A stretch of DNA of 64,000 nt from Marinosulfonomonas sp. (GCA_015488685.1 WFNH01000127.1:1-64000); one strand, 5' to 3'; positions 55,287 through 64,000 are shown, counted from the stretch's first letter. The notes: generated by a model not told the origin, from the sequence alone. Made by a program: numbers and translations.

Positions 55287-55311
55287 GGCCGGGGCGTCAA
55301 TCGCCCCGGCC
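55287..55311 (+). terminator. Intercistronic hairpin after the binding-protein gene
   Basis: Perfect 10-bp GC-rich stem GGCCGGGGCG / CGCCCCGGCC with a 5-nt loop and no T-run, between receptor and permease genes. It probably protects or partly terminates the message so the receptor is made in excess. Confidence 0.75.
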
Positions 55312-55349
55312 ATTCCACAAATTCAATTCCAATAGCCAGAGTAAACATT

Positions 55350-56267
55350 GTGAATATTCTCAGCATGAATAGGTTAACGCCTTATATGTTTCTTGCCCCG
55401 GCCGCCGCCATTCTGGGCATCGCTTTGCTGTACCCAATCGGCTATATGATTTACGCCAGTTTCCTTGACTGGAATCCAAGCCAACGTATTGGCGAGGCTG
55501 ACTGGGTCGGAATGCGTAATTACCTGAAATTGCTACACGACGAAGCGTTTTGGGAAAGTACTTGGGTAACGATCCGCTTTGCCAGCATTGTTGTGACGCT
55601 GGAAATGATCCTTGGTGTTGGCCTTGCCATGCTGCTGGACCGGAATTTGCGCGGCATGTCTATATTGCGCACAATTTTTATTCTGCCGATGATGATTGCC
55701 CCGATCGTTGTAGGTCTGATGTGGCGGTATATGTACCATCCGCAAGTGGGTATTTTTAACCGCACTCTAAAATCGTTGGGCTTTGATCCGATCCCGTTTT
55801 TATCTGAATCAAACTGGGCATTTGCTTCGGTCATTATTTCCGACGTTTGGCAATGGACCCCGTTTATTTTCATCTTGTCGCTGGCGGCCCTCCAGTCCCT
55901 GCCTAAATCCGCCATCGAGGCGTCGCGCATTGACGGGGCATCGGGTTGGCAGCAGGTTTTGCATATTAAGCTGCCGCTGATGTTGCCCGTGTTAATCGTT
56001 ACCGTTTTGCTGCGCCTGATTGATGCCTTTAAGGTTCTCGAGGTTATCCTGGTGATGACCAACGGTGGCCCGGGTCTCAGCACAGAAGTGCTGGCCCTGC
56101 ACATCAGCCGCACGGCATCCGAATTTCGTGAATTAGGTGAAGCAGCGGCCATGTCGAATGTGCTGTTGTTCCTGTTGATGCTGCTGACAATCTGCATGTT
56201 TGGCTACACGAAATTGCAGGAAAAGCGTAGCCTGCACCTGCGCCAGGCCGCAAAGGAAGAAGTCTGA
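55350..56267 (+). CDS. Carbohydrate ABC transporter permease (UgpA/MalF type)
   Basis: 305 residues, GTG start. About six membrane helices; the EAA coupling motif is clear in EASRIDGASGWQQVLHIKLP. TM1 reads YMFLAPAAAILGIALLYPIG. It forms a heterodimeric channel with the next gene's product; the two genes overlap by one base. Confidence 0.93.
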   Translation: MNILSMNRLTPYMFLAPAAAILGIALLYPIGYMIYASFLDWNPSQRIGEADWVGMRNYLKLLHDEAFWESTWVTIRFASIVVTLEMILGVGLAMLLDRNLRGMSILRTIFILPMMIAPIVVGLMWRYMYHPQVGIFNRTLKSLGFDPIPFLSESNWAFASVIISDVWQWTPFIFILSLAALQSLPKSAIEASRIDGASGWQQVLHIKLPLMLPVLIVTVLLRLIDAFKVLEVILVMTNGGPGLSTEVLALHISRTASEFRELGEAAAMSNVLLFLLMLLTICMFGYTKLQEKRSLHLRQAAKEEV

Positions 56268-57139
56268 TGCCTCAACTAAACCCCCGTCAGAACAATATCG
56301 CGATTTACCCGTTGATGTTTATTCTGGTCATTATGTCGGCTGGCCCGATCGTTTTGATGCTGATGACATCTTTGCGTCTGAATGTTGATATCACTTCACC
56401 AACTGCCAGTTTCTTTTTCACGCCGACAATACGCAATTACGAAACCACGTTATGTGGAGTGCTTTGGTATAAGCCAGAGCACGTTGACTATTGCAACCCG
56501 ATGTTTGGGCGCGCTTTGGTGAACTCGCTGATTGTTGCGATCACCTCGACTGTTTTGACTTTGGTCATTGGGTGCATGGCAGCTTATTCACTGGTGCGGT
56601 TCAAATTTTTTGGTCGTGACGTGGTGTCTATGACAACTTTGATGATGCGTATGGTTCCGCCCGCCGTCCTTTTGGTTCCGGTGTTCGGTATCTGGACGTT
56701 CCAATTCGGTATCAGCGGCACAACAGGCGGTATTATACTGATTTATACCGCAATGAATTTGCCGTTTGTGATCTGGATTTTGCAAAGCTTTATCGTGCAG
56801 GTTCCGATCCAGCTGGAAGAAGCCGCGCGTATGGACGGGGCAGGGCCGTTTCGGGTGTTTTTTCTAGTGGTCTTACCCCTGATCAAACCGGGTTTGGCTG
56901 CTGCTGCGATTTTCACATTTCGCATTGCATGGAACGAATTTTTGTTGGCCAACGCATTGTCTGATCGAAACTCGCGTACCGTGCCGGTGACGATTGTAAA
57001 CAGCCTGTCAGATTTGGGCATTGATTGGGGCGTGTTGATGGCCACTGGAATGTTACTAGCCATCCCGCCCATCCTGTTCACATTTTTCGCCGCTCGCCAA
57101 ATCATCACCGGAATGACGGCCGGCGCTGTAAAGGGCTGA
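56267..57139 (+). CDS. Carbohydrate ABC transporter permease (UgpE/MalG type)
   Basis: 290 residues. Six membrane helices with EAA motif [21 protein letters not shown], and [14 protein letters not shown] in the last third. It is the partner of the MalF-type permease. Its final codons end 34 nt before the RpiB gene, so import and the first isomerase share a transcript. Confidence 0.93.
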   Translation: MPQLNPRQNNIAIYPLMFILVIMSAGPIVLMLMTSLRLNVDITSPTASFFFTPTIRNYETTLCGVLWYKPEHVDYCNPMFGRALVNSLIVAITSTVLTLVIGCMAAYSLVRFKFFGRDVVSMTTLMMRMVPPAVLLVPVFGIWTFQFGISGTTGGIILIYTAMNLPFVIWILQSFIVQVPIQLEEAARMDGAGPFRVFFLVVLPLIKPGLAAAAIFTFRIAWNEFLLANALSDRNSRTVPVTIVNSLSDLGIDWGVLMATGMLLAIPPILFTFFAARQIITGMTAGAVKG

Positions 57140-57173
57140 CAACCCCACTAATGCACTCAATCAGGAGACCGAT

Positions 57174-57635
57174 ATGAAACTTGCAATTGCCGGAGACAGC
57201 GCAGGCGAACCGCTCGCTTTGACACTTTATGAGTATTTGAAAGATCGTGAAGGTCTTGATGTAACGGAAATGTCCCACCCCGCGGATGGCGCATCCGAAT
57301 ATTATGCAAATATGGTTGATCGTGTCTGCCGCTACATAGTTGATGGCACCTATGATCGGGCGATTATTATTTGCGGCACAGGGATTGGCGTTTCAATGAC
57401 CGCCAACAAAGTGCCCGGTATTCGTGCAGCTCTCACGCATGACACATATTCTGCTGCCAAGGCTTCGACCTCAAACAATGCGCAAGTTATCACAATGGGC
57501 GCGCGGGTGATTGGCGGTGAAGTGGCAAAAACCATTGCCGATGCTTGGCTGGCAACAGACTTTGACGAACAAGGCCCGTCAGCCGATAATGTTGCGGCGA
57601 TCAATTCGGTAGATGCCAGTTATAGCAAGGTTTAG
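57174..57635 (+). CDS. rpiB: RpiB/LacAB-family sugar-phosphate isomerase (EryI-like)
   Basis: 153 residues. Family signature: [20 protein letters not shown], the [20 protein letters not shown] segment with the catalytic Cys in CGTG, and [14 protein letters not shown]. The active-site His of classic RpiB is placed in LTHDTYSA. In Brucella the homologue EryI converts D-erythrulose 4-phosphate to D-erythrose 4-phosphate; together with the TpiA and EryC homologues next door this is the likely role here. The gene ends overlapping the convergent tpiA gene by 4 nt. Confidence 0.9.
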   Translation: MKLAIAGDSAGEPLALTLYEYLKDREGLDVTEMSHPADGASEYYANMVDRVCRYIVDGTYDRAIIICGTGIGVSMTANKVPGIRAALTHDTYSAAKASTSNNAQVITMGARVIGGEVAKTIADAWLATDFDEQGPSADNVAAINSVDASYSKV

Positions 57636-58393
57636 ATGACGGCACTGCAACGTGACAGGATATCCAGATATCCTGTCACATCCCACGCCGCGCGCCCAAT
57701 GAACAACCCGTCAATATGCGAGCATTGAATAAGCTCCTCGCAATTTTGGGCATTAACGCTACCGCCATATAGGCATGGAACCTTGCGTCCCAGAATGTCA
57801 TCCGCCAAAGCGATGATTTTCTCGTGACGCTGGTTGGCATAGTCAGCCGAAGCAGGAACCCCGCCAGTTCCAATTGCCCAGACAGGCTCATAGGCCAATA
57901 GGATCGTAGCAGTTTTTTGATTGCCCTTTAACAACCCTAAGGCGCCAGAAACTTGTGCGGCCAATACTTCATCGGCACGTCCCGCATCGCGTTGCTCCAG
58001 TGTTTCGCCAATGCAAATCAACGGGATCAGCCCGTGGCGTACGGCGGCTTCTGTTTTCAGGCCAACGGTTTCATCGGTTTCGCCAAAATATGCGCGGCGT
58101 TCGGAATGGCCCAGTTCAACCAGATCCAGATTGCAATCCGTCAGCATTGGTGCGGAAATCTCGCCTGTCCAGGCGCCCGCATCCTCCCAATGCATATTCT
58201 GTGCGCCAACTTTTACCGATGTGTCTGCCAGAATTTCCTTAACTTGGCGCGTGGCCGTAAATGGCGGCACCACAAACCGCTGGATACGGGGATCGTTCCG
58301 TGTATCGGCAGCCGCAAGGGCATGTGCAAAATCCTCGGCTTCAGCCAGAGTTTTGTTCATCTTCCAACTGGTGCCAACCCAGAAATCAGCCAT
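57632..58393 (-). CDS. tpiA: Triose-phosphate isomerase family protein (EryH/TpiA2-like)
   Basis: 253 residues. TIM motifs: [16 protein letters not shown] (Asn and Lys in the KMNK loop), [11 protein letters not shown] with the catalytic His, [11 protein letters not shown] with the catalytic Glu, and [13 protein letters not shown]. All three catalytic residues are present. It is encoded 13 nt after the EryC-like gene, not with glycolytic genes, which fits EryH, the tetrulose-phosphate isomerase of the Brucella erythritol pathway. A housekeeping TpiA role remains possible. Confidence 0.9.
   Translation of the reverse strand: MADFWVGTSWKMNKTLAEAEDFAHALAAADTRNDPRIQRFVVPPFTATRQVKEILADTSVKVGAQNMHWEDAGAWTGEISAPMLTDCNLDLVELGHSERRAYFGETDETVGLKTEAAVRHGLIPLICIGETLEQRDAGRADEVLAAQVSGALGLLKGNQKTATILLAYEPVWAIGTGGVPASADYANQRHEKIIALADDILGRKVPCLYGGSVNAQNCEELIQCSHIDGLFIGRAAWDVTGYLDILSRCSAVI
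57652..57679. repeat. Perfect 28-nt palindrome in the tpiA 3' end
   Basis: Arms GTGACAGGATATC and GATATCCTGTCAC around a central CA. It lies within the last 16 codons of the TpiA gene and just past the convergent RpiB stop. It could form the terminator stem for the RpiB transcript. Confidence 0.65.
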
Positions 58394-58406
58394 AATTATT
58401 TCCCCC

Positions 58407-59339
58407 TTAAATGTTCAGATCATCAATGCCGGTGTCGATATACGGCGCCCAAAATTCTATGGATTCAGCGATTTGGGGCACCACTTCACGATCATTAGGT
58501 TCGCGTTCCTTGAATGAAAGTTCCAAACAGATTTCATTGTCGGTGCCGCCGCCCTTGCGAAATGCGGCCATTAGTGGCTCGGGCTGAATTACGCCTTTTT
58601 CATTAAACTCTTTGGTAAAAGGACGATGCCCGCTTTTGTCCAGCAAGGACTGTTTGATGTGAATGATCGGTGACAGTTTTGGCACTGCGCGCGCCCATGC
58701 GTACGGGTCATAATCATCGGGATTATCGCTGGTCACATCGCCATGATCAATATCGGCCATCATCCACATCGGGATTGCCATATTTTGGGCCGTTATCCTG
58801 TCCTGCAACGCCAAAGCTGATTCAATCGTCTCGCCAAATTCACGACCCACCGACATGGGTTCCCAAAACAGAAAATCCAGCCCTGCGGATTTGCCATGCT
58901 CGGCCACCTCGGCCCAGCAGTCCAGTGCGATTTTGATCTGCTCTTCGCGCAAAACCGGATCGTCAAATTCGCGGTAGGTGAAAATCGCAAACTGGGTGCC
59001 GACGGTTCGTGCACCCAGATCAGCCGAGATATCGGCAAAGGTTTTGAACCAGTCTACATAATAGTGCCGCACATCACGATCCGGGTGGCCAAAATGGTTT
59101 AACCGCCCATATGGCCCTGTCATGCCCGATGTAATCCGCACCCCGGTGCGCGCGCATGCGCTTTGCATCTGGCGGGTCATCCGGCGGATTAACTGGGCTG
59201 GCCAACTGGGATTTATAAACTCGTGCGTCAATTGCACATCACGCAATTTCAGGTCGTGTGCGACCATATTTATCAAATCGTCAGGGTCGGCAAACCGGTT
59301 AACCAACGGGTTGGTATTCAACGACAAACTAAAGCTCAT
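58407..59339 (-). CDS. eryC: EryC-like tetrulose-phosphate racemase (xylose isomerase superfamily)
   Basis: 310 residues from the ATG at 59339 (GGGGA upstream); an in-frame ATG at 59363 is possible. TIM-barrel with LNTNPLVNRFADPDDLI at the N-terminus, SGMTGPYGRLNHFGHPDRDV, GTQFAIFTYREFDD, FWEPMSVGREFGETIE, MMADIDHGDVTSDNPDDYDP, HIKQSLLDKSGHRPF and ICLELSFKEREPNDREV. I recall the same pattern in Brucella/Rhizobium EryC, which was shown to racemise tetrulose 4-phosphate. The metal ligands (E, D-H, H, E) appear in place. It is co-directional with tpiA. Confidence 0.88.
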   Translation of the reverse strand: MSFSLSLNTNPLVNRFADPDDLINMVAHDLKLRDVQLTHEFINPSWPAQLIRRMTRQMQSACARTGVRITSGMTGPYGRLNHFGHPDRDVRHYYVDWFKTFADISADLGARTVGTQFAIFTYREFDDPVLREEQIKIALDCWAEVAEHGKSAGLDFLFWEPMSVGREFGETIESALALQDRITAQNMAIPMWMMADIDHGDVTSDNPDDYDPYAWARAVPKLSPIIHIKQSLLDKSGHRPFTKEFNEKGVIQPEPLMAAFRKGGGTDNEICLELSFKEREPNDREVVPQIAESIEFWAPYIDTGIDDLNI

Positions 59340-59623
59340 TTCCGTCCCCGCAAAGAATTTCACCGCTTGGATTCAACGATAAATTTTCAAACCGCATTTG
59401 TTGCGGATACTACATAAATATTTGTGAAATTTCCAGCCTTTACAGCATAATTACCCAACGGATAAAACGGCCCCAACAGTAAGTAAGATCGCGGTCTTCA
59501 ACAAAGAGGTTGATCAGGAATCCATTTTAATTATGCAAATCCATTCTCTCTGTTTAGGGTATCTTATGTGGCTTTCTTCGCTGCGATTTGTGAACCGCCA
59601 GTTTGGAAATGCGGGGTGAATCT
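59340..59623. promoter_or_regulatory. Divergent promoter region between eryC-like and DhaK-DhaL genes
   Basis: About 280 nt, AT-rich, holding the two divergent start regions. No clear operator palindrome was recognised, and the TTGTATACAA-like sites are not obvious here. Confidence 0.5.
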
Positions 59624-61375
59624 ATGAAAACGAAAAAGTTAATCAATTCTGCAGACGATGTCATCTCGGAGCTTGTCGAAGGGATGATCAGCGCACATCC
59701 GGACATTTTGACATTGGACGGACAGTCAGGGAGGGCCGTTGTCGCAATTAACGGACCTCATGAAGGCAAAGTCGGCATTGTGCTTGGTGGTGGCTCGGGG
59801 CACGAGCCTGCTTTTTCTGGATATGTTGGCAAAGGGTTGGCTGATGCCGTTGCTGTTGGCAATGTATTTGCATCGCCTTCGCCCAGCCAGATTTGTGATG
59901 CTGCAATCGCTGCAAATGGCGGTGCGGGCGTTGTGTTTTTATACGGTAATTATACTGGCGATGTTATGAATTTTGACATGGCTTCAGAAGAATTGGTCGG
60001 GCAGAATATTAAATCAACTTCAGTCTTGGTGACAGATGATGTCGCCTCGGCACCTGCCTCCAAGGCTGAGGAAAGACGTGGAATTGCAGGCGGTTTCTTT
60101 GTGTTCAAATGCGCCGGGGCGGCGGCAGATCTGGGGTATGATTATGAAACGGTTATCAGGCTGGCAAAACATGCAAATGCCATGACCCGTTCCAGCGGTG
60201 TTGCCCTTGGCGCTTGCTCGTTACCGCAGACTTGTCGTGCAAATTTCGAAATCGGCCCGGAAGACATGGAAATCGGCATGGGGATACATGGTGAACCGGG
60301 GATTGCCCGAACAAAGCTGCAATCGGCCGATGCTGTGGTCGATCAGTTGTTAGAGTTGATCCTTGTGGATATGCCGCTGGGGCAAGGCGATAAAGTGGCT
60401 GTTTTGGTTAACGGGCTGGGCGCGACCTCGTTGATGGAACTGTATATATTGCACCGCCATCTTGATATTCGTTTGAAAGATATCGGTGTGGGAATCCATT
60501 ATTCCTGGGTCGGGAATTATGTAACCGCGCTTGAAATGGCTGGTGCATCTATTTCGTTGATAAAGCTGGATGAAGAACTGGCCAAACTGCTTGATCATCC
60601 ATGCCACACTCCTGCACTAAAGGTTGGCAAGGTGCCCGCACAAACCCCAAATCAACGTATCCCCCGGCAACAAGTGCGGGCCAAACACCGCCAAGAACAA
60701 ACTTTTAAAAAACTTGTGACTGAAGGGGATATCACCCCGGAAATCTTTAGGAACATGCTGCTATCTGCCGCCAAAATTATCAGCAATAATAAAGATTGGT
60801 TGTGCAAGCTTGATGGAGAAATCGGCGATGGCGATCATGGAATTGCGATGGACACCGGTTGGCGTGCCGTTCGTGATGAATTGAATAAATTAGATAAAAA
60901 TGCAACAATATCAATGATGTGCGAACGATCCGCGCAGGCTTTTCTAAGTGCTGTTGGCGCATCCGTCGGGCCGCTTTATGCAACCGGTTTCCAGCGGGCA
61001 GCACAATCTGTGGATGACAGGTTGAACTTGGACAATGCCAGTTTTGTCAAATGGCTGGAAGCAATGGCACAAGGAATCAAAGACCGTGGCGGTGCCTCTG
61101 TCGGCGAGAAAACCATGCTGGATGCATGGGGCCCTGCTATCGATGCCGCCAAGTTGAAAGACACGGTGCTGGAAAGCCTTGATGCTGCCTGTAAAGCAGC
61201 AAAACAGGGCATGGAGGCAACCCGCAACATGAAAGCTGCAAAAGGTCGTTCTGCCAAATTAGGAAACCGTTCCATCGGCCATATTGATCCCGGAGCGGCG
61301 TCTGCTTATCTGATCCTTAGTGCTATCAATGAAGCGGCGCAAATTTCATTTGGGCCGGCATCACCAAGTTGTTGA
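59624..61375 (+). CDS. DhaK-DhaL fused dihydroxyacetone/erythrulose kinase
   Basis: 583 residues from the ATG at 59624 (GGGGTGA upstream). DhaK part (1-330): GIVLGGGSGHEPAFSGYVGK, NGGAGVVFLYGNYTGDVMNF and the substrate-binding histidine in GMGIHGEPGI. DhaL part (about 375-583): GEIGDGDHGIAMDTGWRAV with the ATP/Mg aspartates, and RGGASVGEKTMLDAW. An ATP-dependent Dak-type kinase of this kind phosphorylates dihydroxyacetone or erythrulose. With racemase and two isomerases in the locus, L- or D-erythrulose is the most likely substrate. It is divergent from the eryC-like gene. Confidence 0.9.
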   Translation: MKTKKLINSADDVISELVEGMISAHPDILTLDGQSGRAVVAINGPHEGKVGIVLGGGSGHEPAFSGYVGKGLADAVAVGNVFASPSPSQICDAAIAANGGAGVVFLYGNYTGDVMNFDMASEELVGQNIKSTSVLVTDDVASAPASKAEERRGIAGGFFVFKCAGAAADLGYDYETVIRLAKHANAMTRSSGVALGACSLPQTCRANFEIGPEDMEIGMGIHGEPGIARTKLQSADAVVDQLLELILVDMPLGQGDKVAVLVNGLGATSLMELYILHRHLDIRLKDIGVGIHYSWVGNYVTALEMAGASISLIKLDEELAKLLDHPCHTPALKVGKVPAQTPNQRIPRQQVRAKHRQEQTFKKLVTEGDITPEIFRNMLLSAAKIISNNKDWLCKLDGEIGDGDHGIAMDTGWRAVRDELNKLDKNATISMMCERSAQAFLSAVGASVGPLYATGFQRAAQSVDDRLNLDNASFVKWLEAMAQGIKDRGGASVGEKTMLDAWGPAIDAAKLKDTVLESLDAACKAAKQGMEATRNMKAAKGRSAKLGNRSIGHIDPGAASAYLILSAINEAAQISFGPASPSC

Positions 61376-61443
61376 ACCTGGTTTTGTTCCCATTCGCAAA
61401 AAGGTTTGAATATCTGCGGGTTTTTTGGCCTGTATTGTCCGAA

Positions 61444-62259
61444 TTATTCTTCAGGCAGAAATAATATGGCCAGCAGAAACACCGTGGTTGCGATGATAAC
61501 CCCAAACACCGTGATTGTTTCCGGCTTGGGCTGGCTATCATGTGAATCGTGATCTGGGGTGTTTGCCGTTTTGTCATCATGACCCGCCATGCCCATTGAT
61601 CCGTCTGTATGGTCATGGACCGTCAGCATTCCGTGCTTCAGGTTGCGTGTAACCAGCCACCAGTTGACAGGGTATGCCAGAATGAAACCGACGATCAGGG
61701 CCATCGACATGACAAACCAGAATGCGGGCTGTAAAGGGTTTGTTGCCCCGTCGATCCGGGGCATAAGCAGTTTCATCGTTGCAACCATTCCGGCCATAAG
61801 CATATTCATCGAGACAAGCTCGGGAACAAATGTTTCCCTTAGTGAACGAATATAAGATCCGCCAGCCATATCCCGCATGGCATAGGCTTGAAAGAACGCC
61901 CAGCCAAAGCCAAAACCAAGTGCGTATTCCAATAGAAAATCCTGCCATGGAGACAAGGACAACACGGCCCCCAGCACAGCGCCAACCACAATGCCGATAC
62001 CGTCACCCGCAGCGCAATGCATGGTCGAGCCCAACACCTGCCGCCATGTCGCCGATACATATTGCGCATGTGTGCCCTTCAGTGGTTCGCGGCACCCCAA
62101 CACATAGAAAAAAGCGCCGAAAACGCCGGTAAACGCAGTCAAAATGACAAAGGCCCATTTCAGCACCGTTGCTTCTGGTGTTTTCGGTATATCTATCGCC
62201 ACAAAAGCCAGCGACATTCCAGTTAGGACGAACCAGGTCAGCATGATGCCTTCGGCCAT
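61444..62259 (-). CDS. DUF4396 family membrane protein with His/Asp-rich loop
   Basis: 271 residues, about seven hydrophobic segments. The family motif TMHCAAGDGIGIVVGAVLG is present, and MHC/GDG residues are typical for DUF4396 proteins. After the sixth segment comes a loop of about 35 residues very rich in His, Asp and Met (HDHTDGSMGMAGHDD), then a final membrane segment. It suggests metal binding. It shares its strand with the cytochrome c and sensor-kinase genes upstream. Confidence 0.75.
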   Translation of the reverse strand: MAEGIMLTWFVLTGMSLAFVAIDIPKTPEATVLKWAFVILTAFTGVFGAFFYVLGCREPLKGTHAQYVSATWRQVLGSTMHCAAGDGIGIVVGAVLGAVLSLSPWQDFLLEYALGFGFGWAFFQAYAMRDMAGGSYIRSLRETFVPELVSMNMLMAGMVATMKLLMPRIDGATNPLQPAFWFVMSMALIVGFILAYPVNWWLVTRNLKHGMLTVHDHTDGSMGMAGHDDKTANTPDHDSHDSQPKPETITVFGVIIATTVFLLAILFLPEE

Positions 62260-62360
62260 TTCAGATCACCTTTTCTGTGTTGTCAGTGTTGTATTTTCAC
62301 GGTGCGCCGTGAACCTAAAGGATTAGGTTCCAGAAGCGACTTTTCTATTGCCCCGTGATC

Positions 62361-62918
62361 TCAATTGCCCGAACTTTCACCGCCGGTATGCCCAGTTTCC
62401 CCTGCGTTTTCATCGTGGGTTTCGGCTTCAGGCCCATCTCCGTGATCGCTGTCCCCGTGCATGATCTCCTCGATGTCATGCGGGATGTCGGCCTGGGAAA
62501 ATTTCGCTTGTTCATCCGCATCATGCACAAAAGCAATGATTGCCGCCAACTCATCACCCGTCAGTTCGATCTGTTCGCCCAGCTCTTCTTCCTGCATGGC
62601 AATCATCGCTGGCGCCCCGCGCCACATGCGGGCGGCAAAATCAAAGGCATTCATGGGGTCATCCATATATTCGGCGGAAAATTCCGGCGCATCCTCGCCG
62701 CCTATTCCGTTGACCGAATGGCAGACGACACAGCCCTTGGCGGCAAACAACCGGCGGCCTTTCTCCGGGTCAAAAGCCGGAATGGCCAGACCGTTTTCCA
62801 GCACAAAGCCCGATCTGGACATCGGTTTGCTGATCTGGGCGGTTTCCTGTGCGAAGGCATGTGGGGCGGTGATGCCAGCCAATGCCGCCAGTGCTATAGT
62901 CCGAACAACATATTTCAT
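62361..62918 (-). CDS. Class I cytochrome c family protein with His/Asp-rich tail
   Basis: 185 residues from the ATG at 62918 (AAAGGATG upstream); an earlier ATG at 62969 would overlap the kinase gene. Signal peptide to about residue 24 (ending APHAFAQ). One haem-binding CXXCH (RRLFAAKGCVVCHSVNG) and a likely Met ligand in the MWRGAPAMIAMQ region. The last 45 residues are rich in His, Asp, Glu and Gly (HGDSDHGDGPEAETHDEN). It is a periplasmic electron carrier; the tail may bind metal. Confidence 0.88.
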   Translation of the reverse strand: MKYVVRTIALAALAGITAPHAFAQETAQISKPMSRSGFVLENGLAIPAFDPEKGRRLFAAKGCVVCHSVNGIGGEDAPEFSAEYMDDPMNAFDFAARMWRGAPAMIAMQEEELGEQIELTGDELAAIIAFVHDADEQAKFSQADIPHDIEEIMHGDSDHGDGPEAETHDENAGETGHTGGESSGN

Positions 62919-62946
62919 AATACATCCTTTCTGCGGTTTCGCATGA

Positions 62947-64000
62947 TCATTGCTCTTTTCCCTCTTCACGGTCCAAAGGAATGGTGATCTCTACCAACAG
63001 CCCCTTGTCCGGCAGGTTTTCCAGCCGGATATCGCCGCCGTGGGCGTGGATCACCGTGCGGGCAATCGACAGGCCCAGCCCGGTGCCGCCCGTTTCCAGA
63101 TTGCGCGACTTTTCCACCCGCACGAAGGGGTCAAACACCCGTTCCAGATCGGCTTCGGGGATGCCATCGCCCTGATCGGTAATAACAACGCGAGTGATAT
63201 TTTTTTCTGCCTGAACGGTGATATTCGCAACCTGACCATAGCGAATGGCATTCTCGATTACATTTCGCAAGGCGCGGCGCATTGCTACCGGTTTGATACG
63301 GACGTCTATTCCTTTCGGGGCTTGCAGCGTGATTTCGCCACCAACGGCTTTCAGGTCGTCAACAAGTTCCAGTAGAAAATCCGATAGGTCCACTGTCTGC
63401 ATATCTTCTGCCGTGACCATCCCGCGCGCAAAGGAAAGGGTGGATTCCACCATCTCCTGCATTTCGTCGATTATGGTGGCCAGCCGTTCACGGGTTTCAT
63501 CATCTTCCACCATTTCGGAGCGCACCCGCATTGCCGTCAGCGGGGAGCGGAGATCATGGCCAAGCGCGGCCAGCAGGCGGGTTCGCTCGGATACGAAACG
63601 CGATAGCCGCGCCTGCATGTCGTTAAAGGCATTGGTCAGCCGGCGCAGTTCTTCCGGCCCCTGTTGCGGCAGGGGCTCGATGCTTTCGCCACGGCCCAGC
63701 CCCTCGGCTGCCCTGGCCAGCCGACGCAGCGGGCCGGTCAGCCGGCTGAGGGCTGCCCAGACCACGCCGGCAACGATCAACATTGCCAATCCAAAACTGA
63801 AAAATGATTCCCGGGGCCATTGAATGGGCGGGCGATGAAACCGTGTCGACACATTCAGCCAGCGCCCGTCTTTCAGGGCAATCGACAGCCGCATCTCGAC
63901 TGATCCAAAGTTAAGCCCCATCATCTGTTCGTGCATCCGGGACATCGGCATCTGGTTGTCGCCAAATCCTGCGGATGATGTGATCTGATGTAATTCAACG
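62947..64000 (-). CDS. Sensor histidine kinase (C-terminal part)
   Basis: At least 350 residues; the frame runs open to the right edge. A membrane helix (FFSFGLAMLIVAGVVWAALS), HAMP, HisKA with the phospho-acceptor in LLAALGHDLRSPLTAMRVRS, N box NVIENAIRYG, G boxes DQGDGIPEADLERVFDPF and GTGLGLSIARTVIHAHGGDI. EnvZ-like layout. Its regulator is presumably beyond the edge. It precedes the cytochrome and DUF4396 genes, so it may control them. Confidence 0.9.
   Translation of the reverse strand, partial: VELHQITSSAGFGDNQMPMSRMHEQMMGLNFGSVEMRLSIALKDGRWLNVSTRFHRPPIQWPRESFFSFGLAMLIVAGVVWAALSRLTGPLRRLARAAEGLGRGESIEPLPQQGPEELRRLTNAFNDMQARLSRFVSERTRLLAALGHDLRSPLTAMRVRSEMVEDDETRERLATIIDEMQEMVESTLSFARGMVTAEDMQTVDLSDFLLELVDDLKAVGGEITLQAPKGIDVRIKPVAMRRALRNVIENAIRYGQVANITVQAEKNITRVVITDQGDGIPEADLERVFDPFVRVEKSRNLETGGTGLGLSIARTVIHAHGGDIRLENLPDKGLLVEITIPLDREEGKEQ

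Noticed and set aside
1-64000. tRNA, rRNA, CRISPR arrays, phage genes or intact insertion sequences
   Set aside because: Looked for cloverleaf-like spacers, regular short repeats and transposase genes in the gaps; only two inactive IS3 fragments were found.

Overview
The window looks like part of a chromosome of a marine Rhodobacteraceae (Roseobacter-group) alphaproteobacterium. This is inferred from gene content and style rather than from a marker gene: many ABC importers for small organic solutes, a two-subunit NAD-linked formate dehydrogenase, an LsrF/MtnK/MtnA sugar-salvage island, a sulfotransferase-bearing capsule locus, GC-rich genes with AT-rich spacers, and tight operons with ATGA/GTGA overlaps. 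No rRNA, tRNA, CRISPR array or intact mobile element was seen. Two IS3-family transposase scars and two other degraded genes are present.

Layout. 1-3466: a NitT/TauT-type ABC importer (partial binding protein, permease, ATPase) translationally coupled to a divergent histidinol-dehydrogenase-like enzyme. 3467-3860: gene scars. 3860-6849: an operon of an apolipoprotein N-acyltransferase-like protein, an unknown membrane protein and a TetR regulator, preceded by two tandem operator-like palindromes. 6992-12024 (minus strand): cardiolipin synthase-like protein, then a sensor kinase, an OmpR-type regulator and a DegP/HtrA protease, an envelope-stress block. 12731-15796: a BMP-family binding protein and an unusual secreted protein with three Cys-pair repeats, a phosphate-binding-protein-like domain and an OmpA domain.

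15920-27567 is a sugar-salvage island. A minus-strand operon encodes a ribose-type importer, a FucU-like mutarotase, an Rpe-family epimerase and LsrF. Divergent mtnK and mtnA follow. Then comes a SorC/LsrR-type regulator broken by a one-base frameshift, divergent from a class II aldolase/short-chain dehydrogenase fusion. Together they suggest uptake of a 5-deoxy- or 5-methylthio-pentose, phosphorylation at C1, isomerisation to the 1-phosphoketose, cleavage to DHAP plus an aldehyde, and processing of the aldehyde. LsrF, borrowed from autoinducer-2 degradation, has no obvious step in that scheme.

27894-32335 encodes formate dehydrogenase. After a degraded spacer, 33275-48888 is a capsule locus: outer-membrane exporter, ABC-2 permease and ATPase, inner-membrane chain-length/export protein, TviB-type UDP-HexNAc dehydrogenase, a uronate 4-epimerase, two glycosyltransferases, two TPR proteins of unusual architecture and two sulfotransferases. 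A sulfated acidic capsule is the likely product.

49101-61375 is a second carbohydrate locus. The minus strand carries a GntR regulator, a metallo-beta-lactamase-fold hydrolase, a UPF0261 protein and a class II aldolase. The plus strand carries a four-gene family-1 ABC importer and an RpiB homologue. Next come a TpiA homologue and an EryC-like tetrulose-phosphate racemase (minus), and a divergent DhaK-DhaL kinase. The three isomerases match the lower half of the Brucella erythritol pathway, while the kinase suggests entry at free erythrulose, giving erythrose 4-phosphate. 61444-64000: a DUF4396 membrane protein and a cytochrome c, both with His/Asp-rich tails, and a partial sensor kinase.
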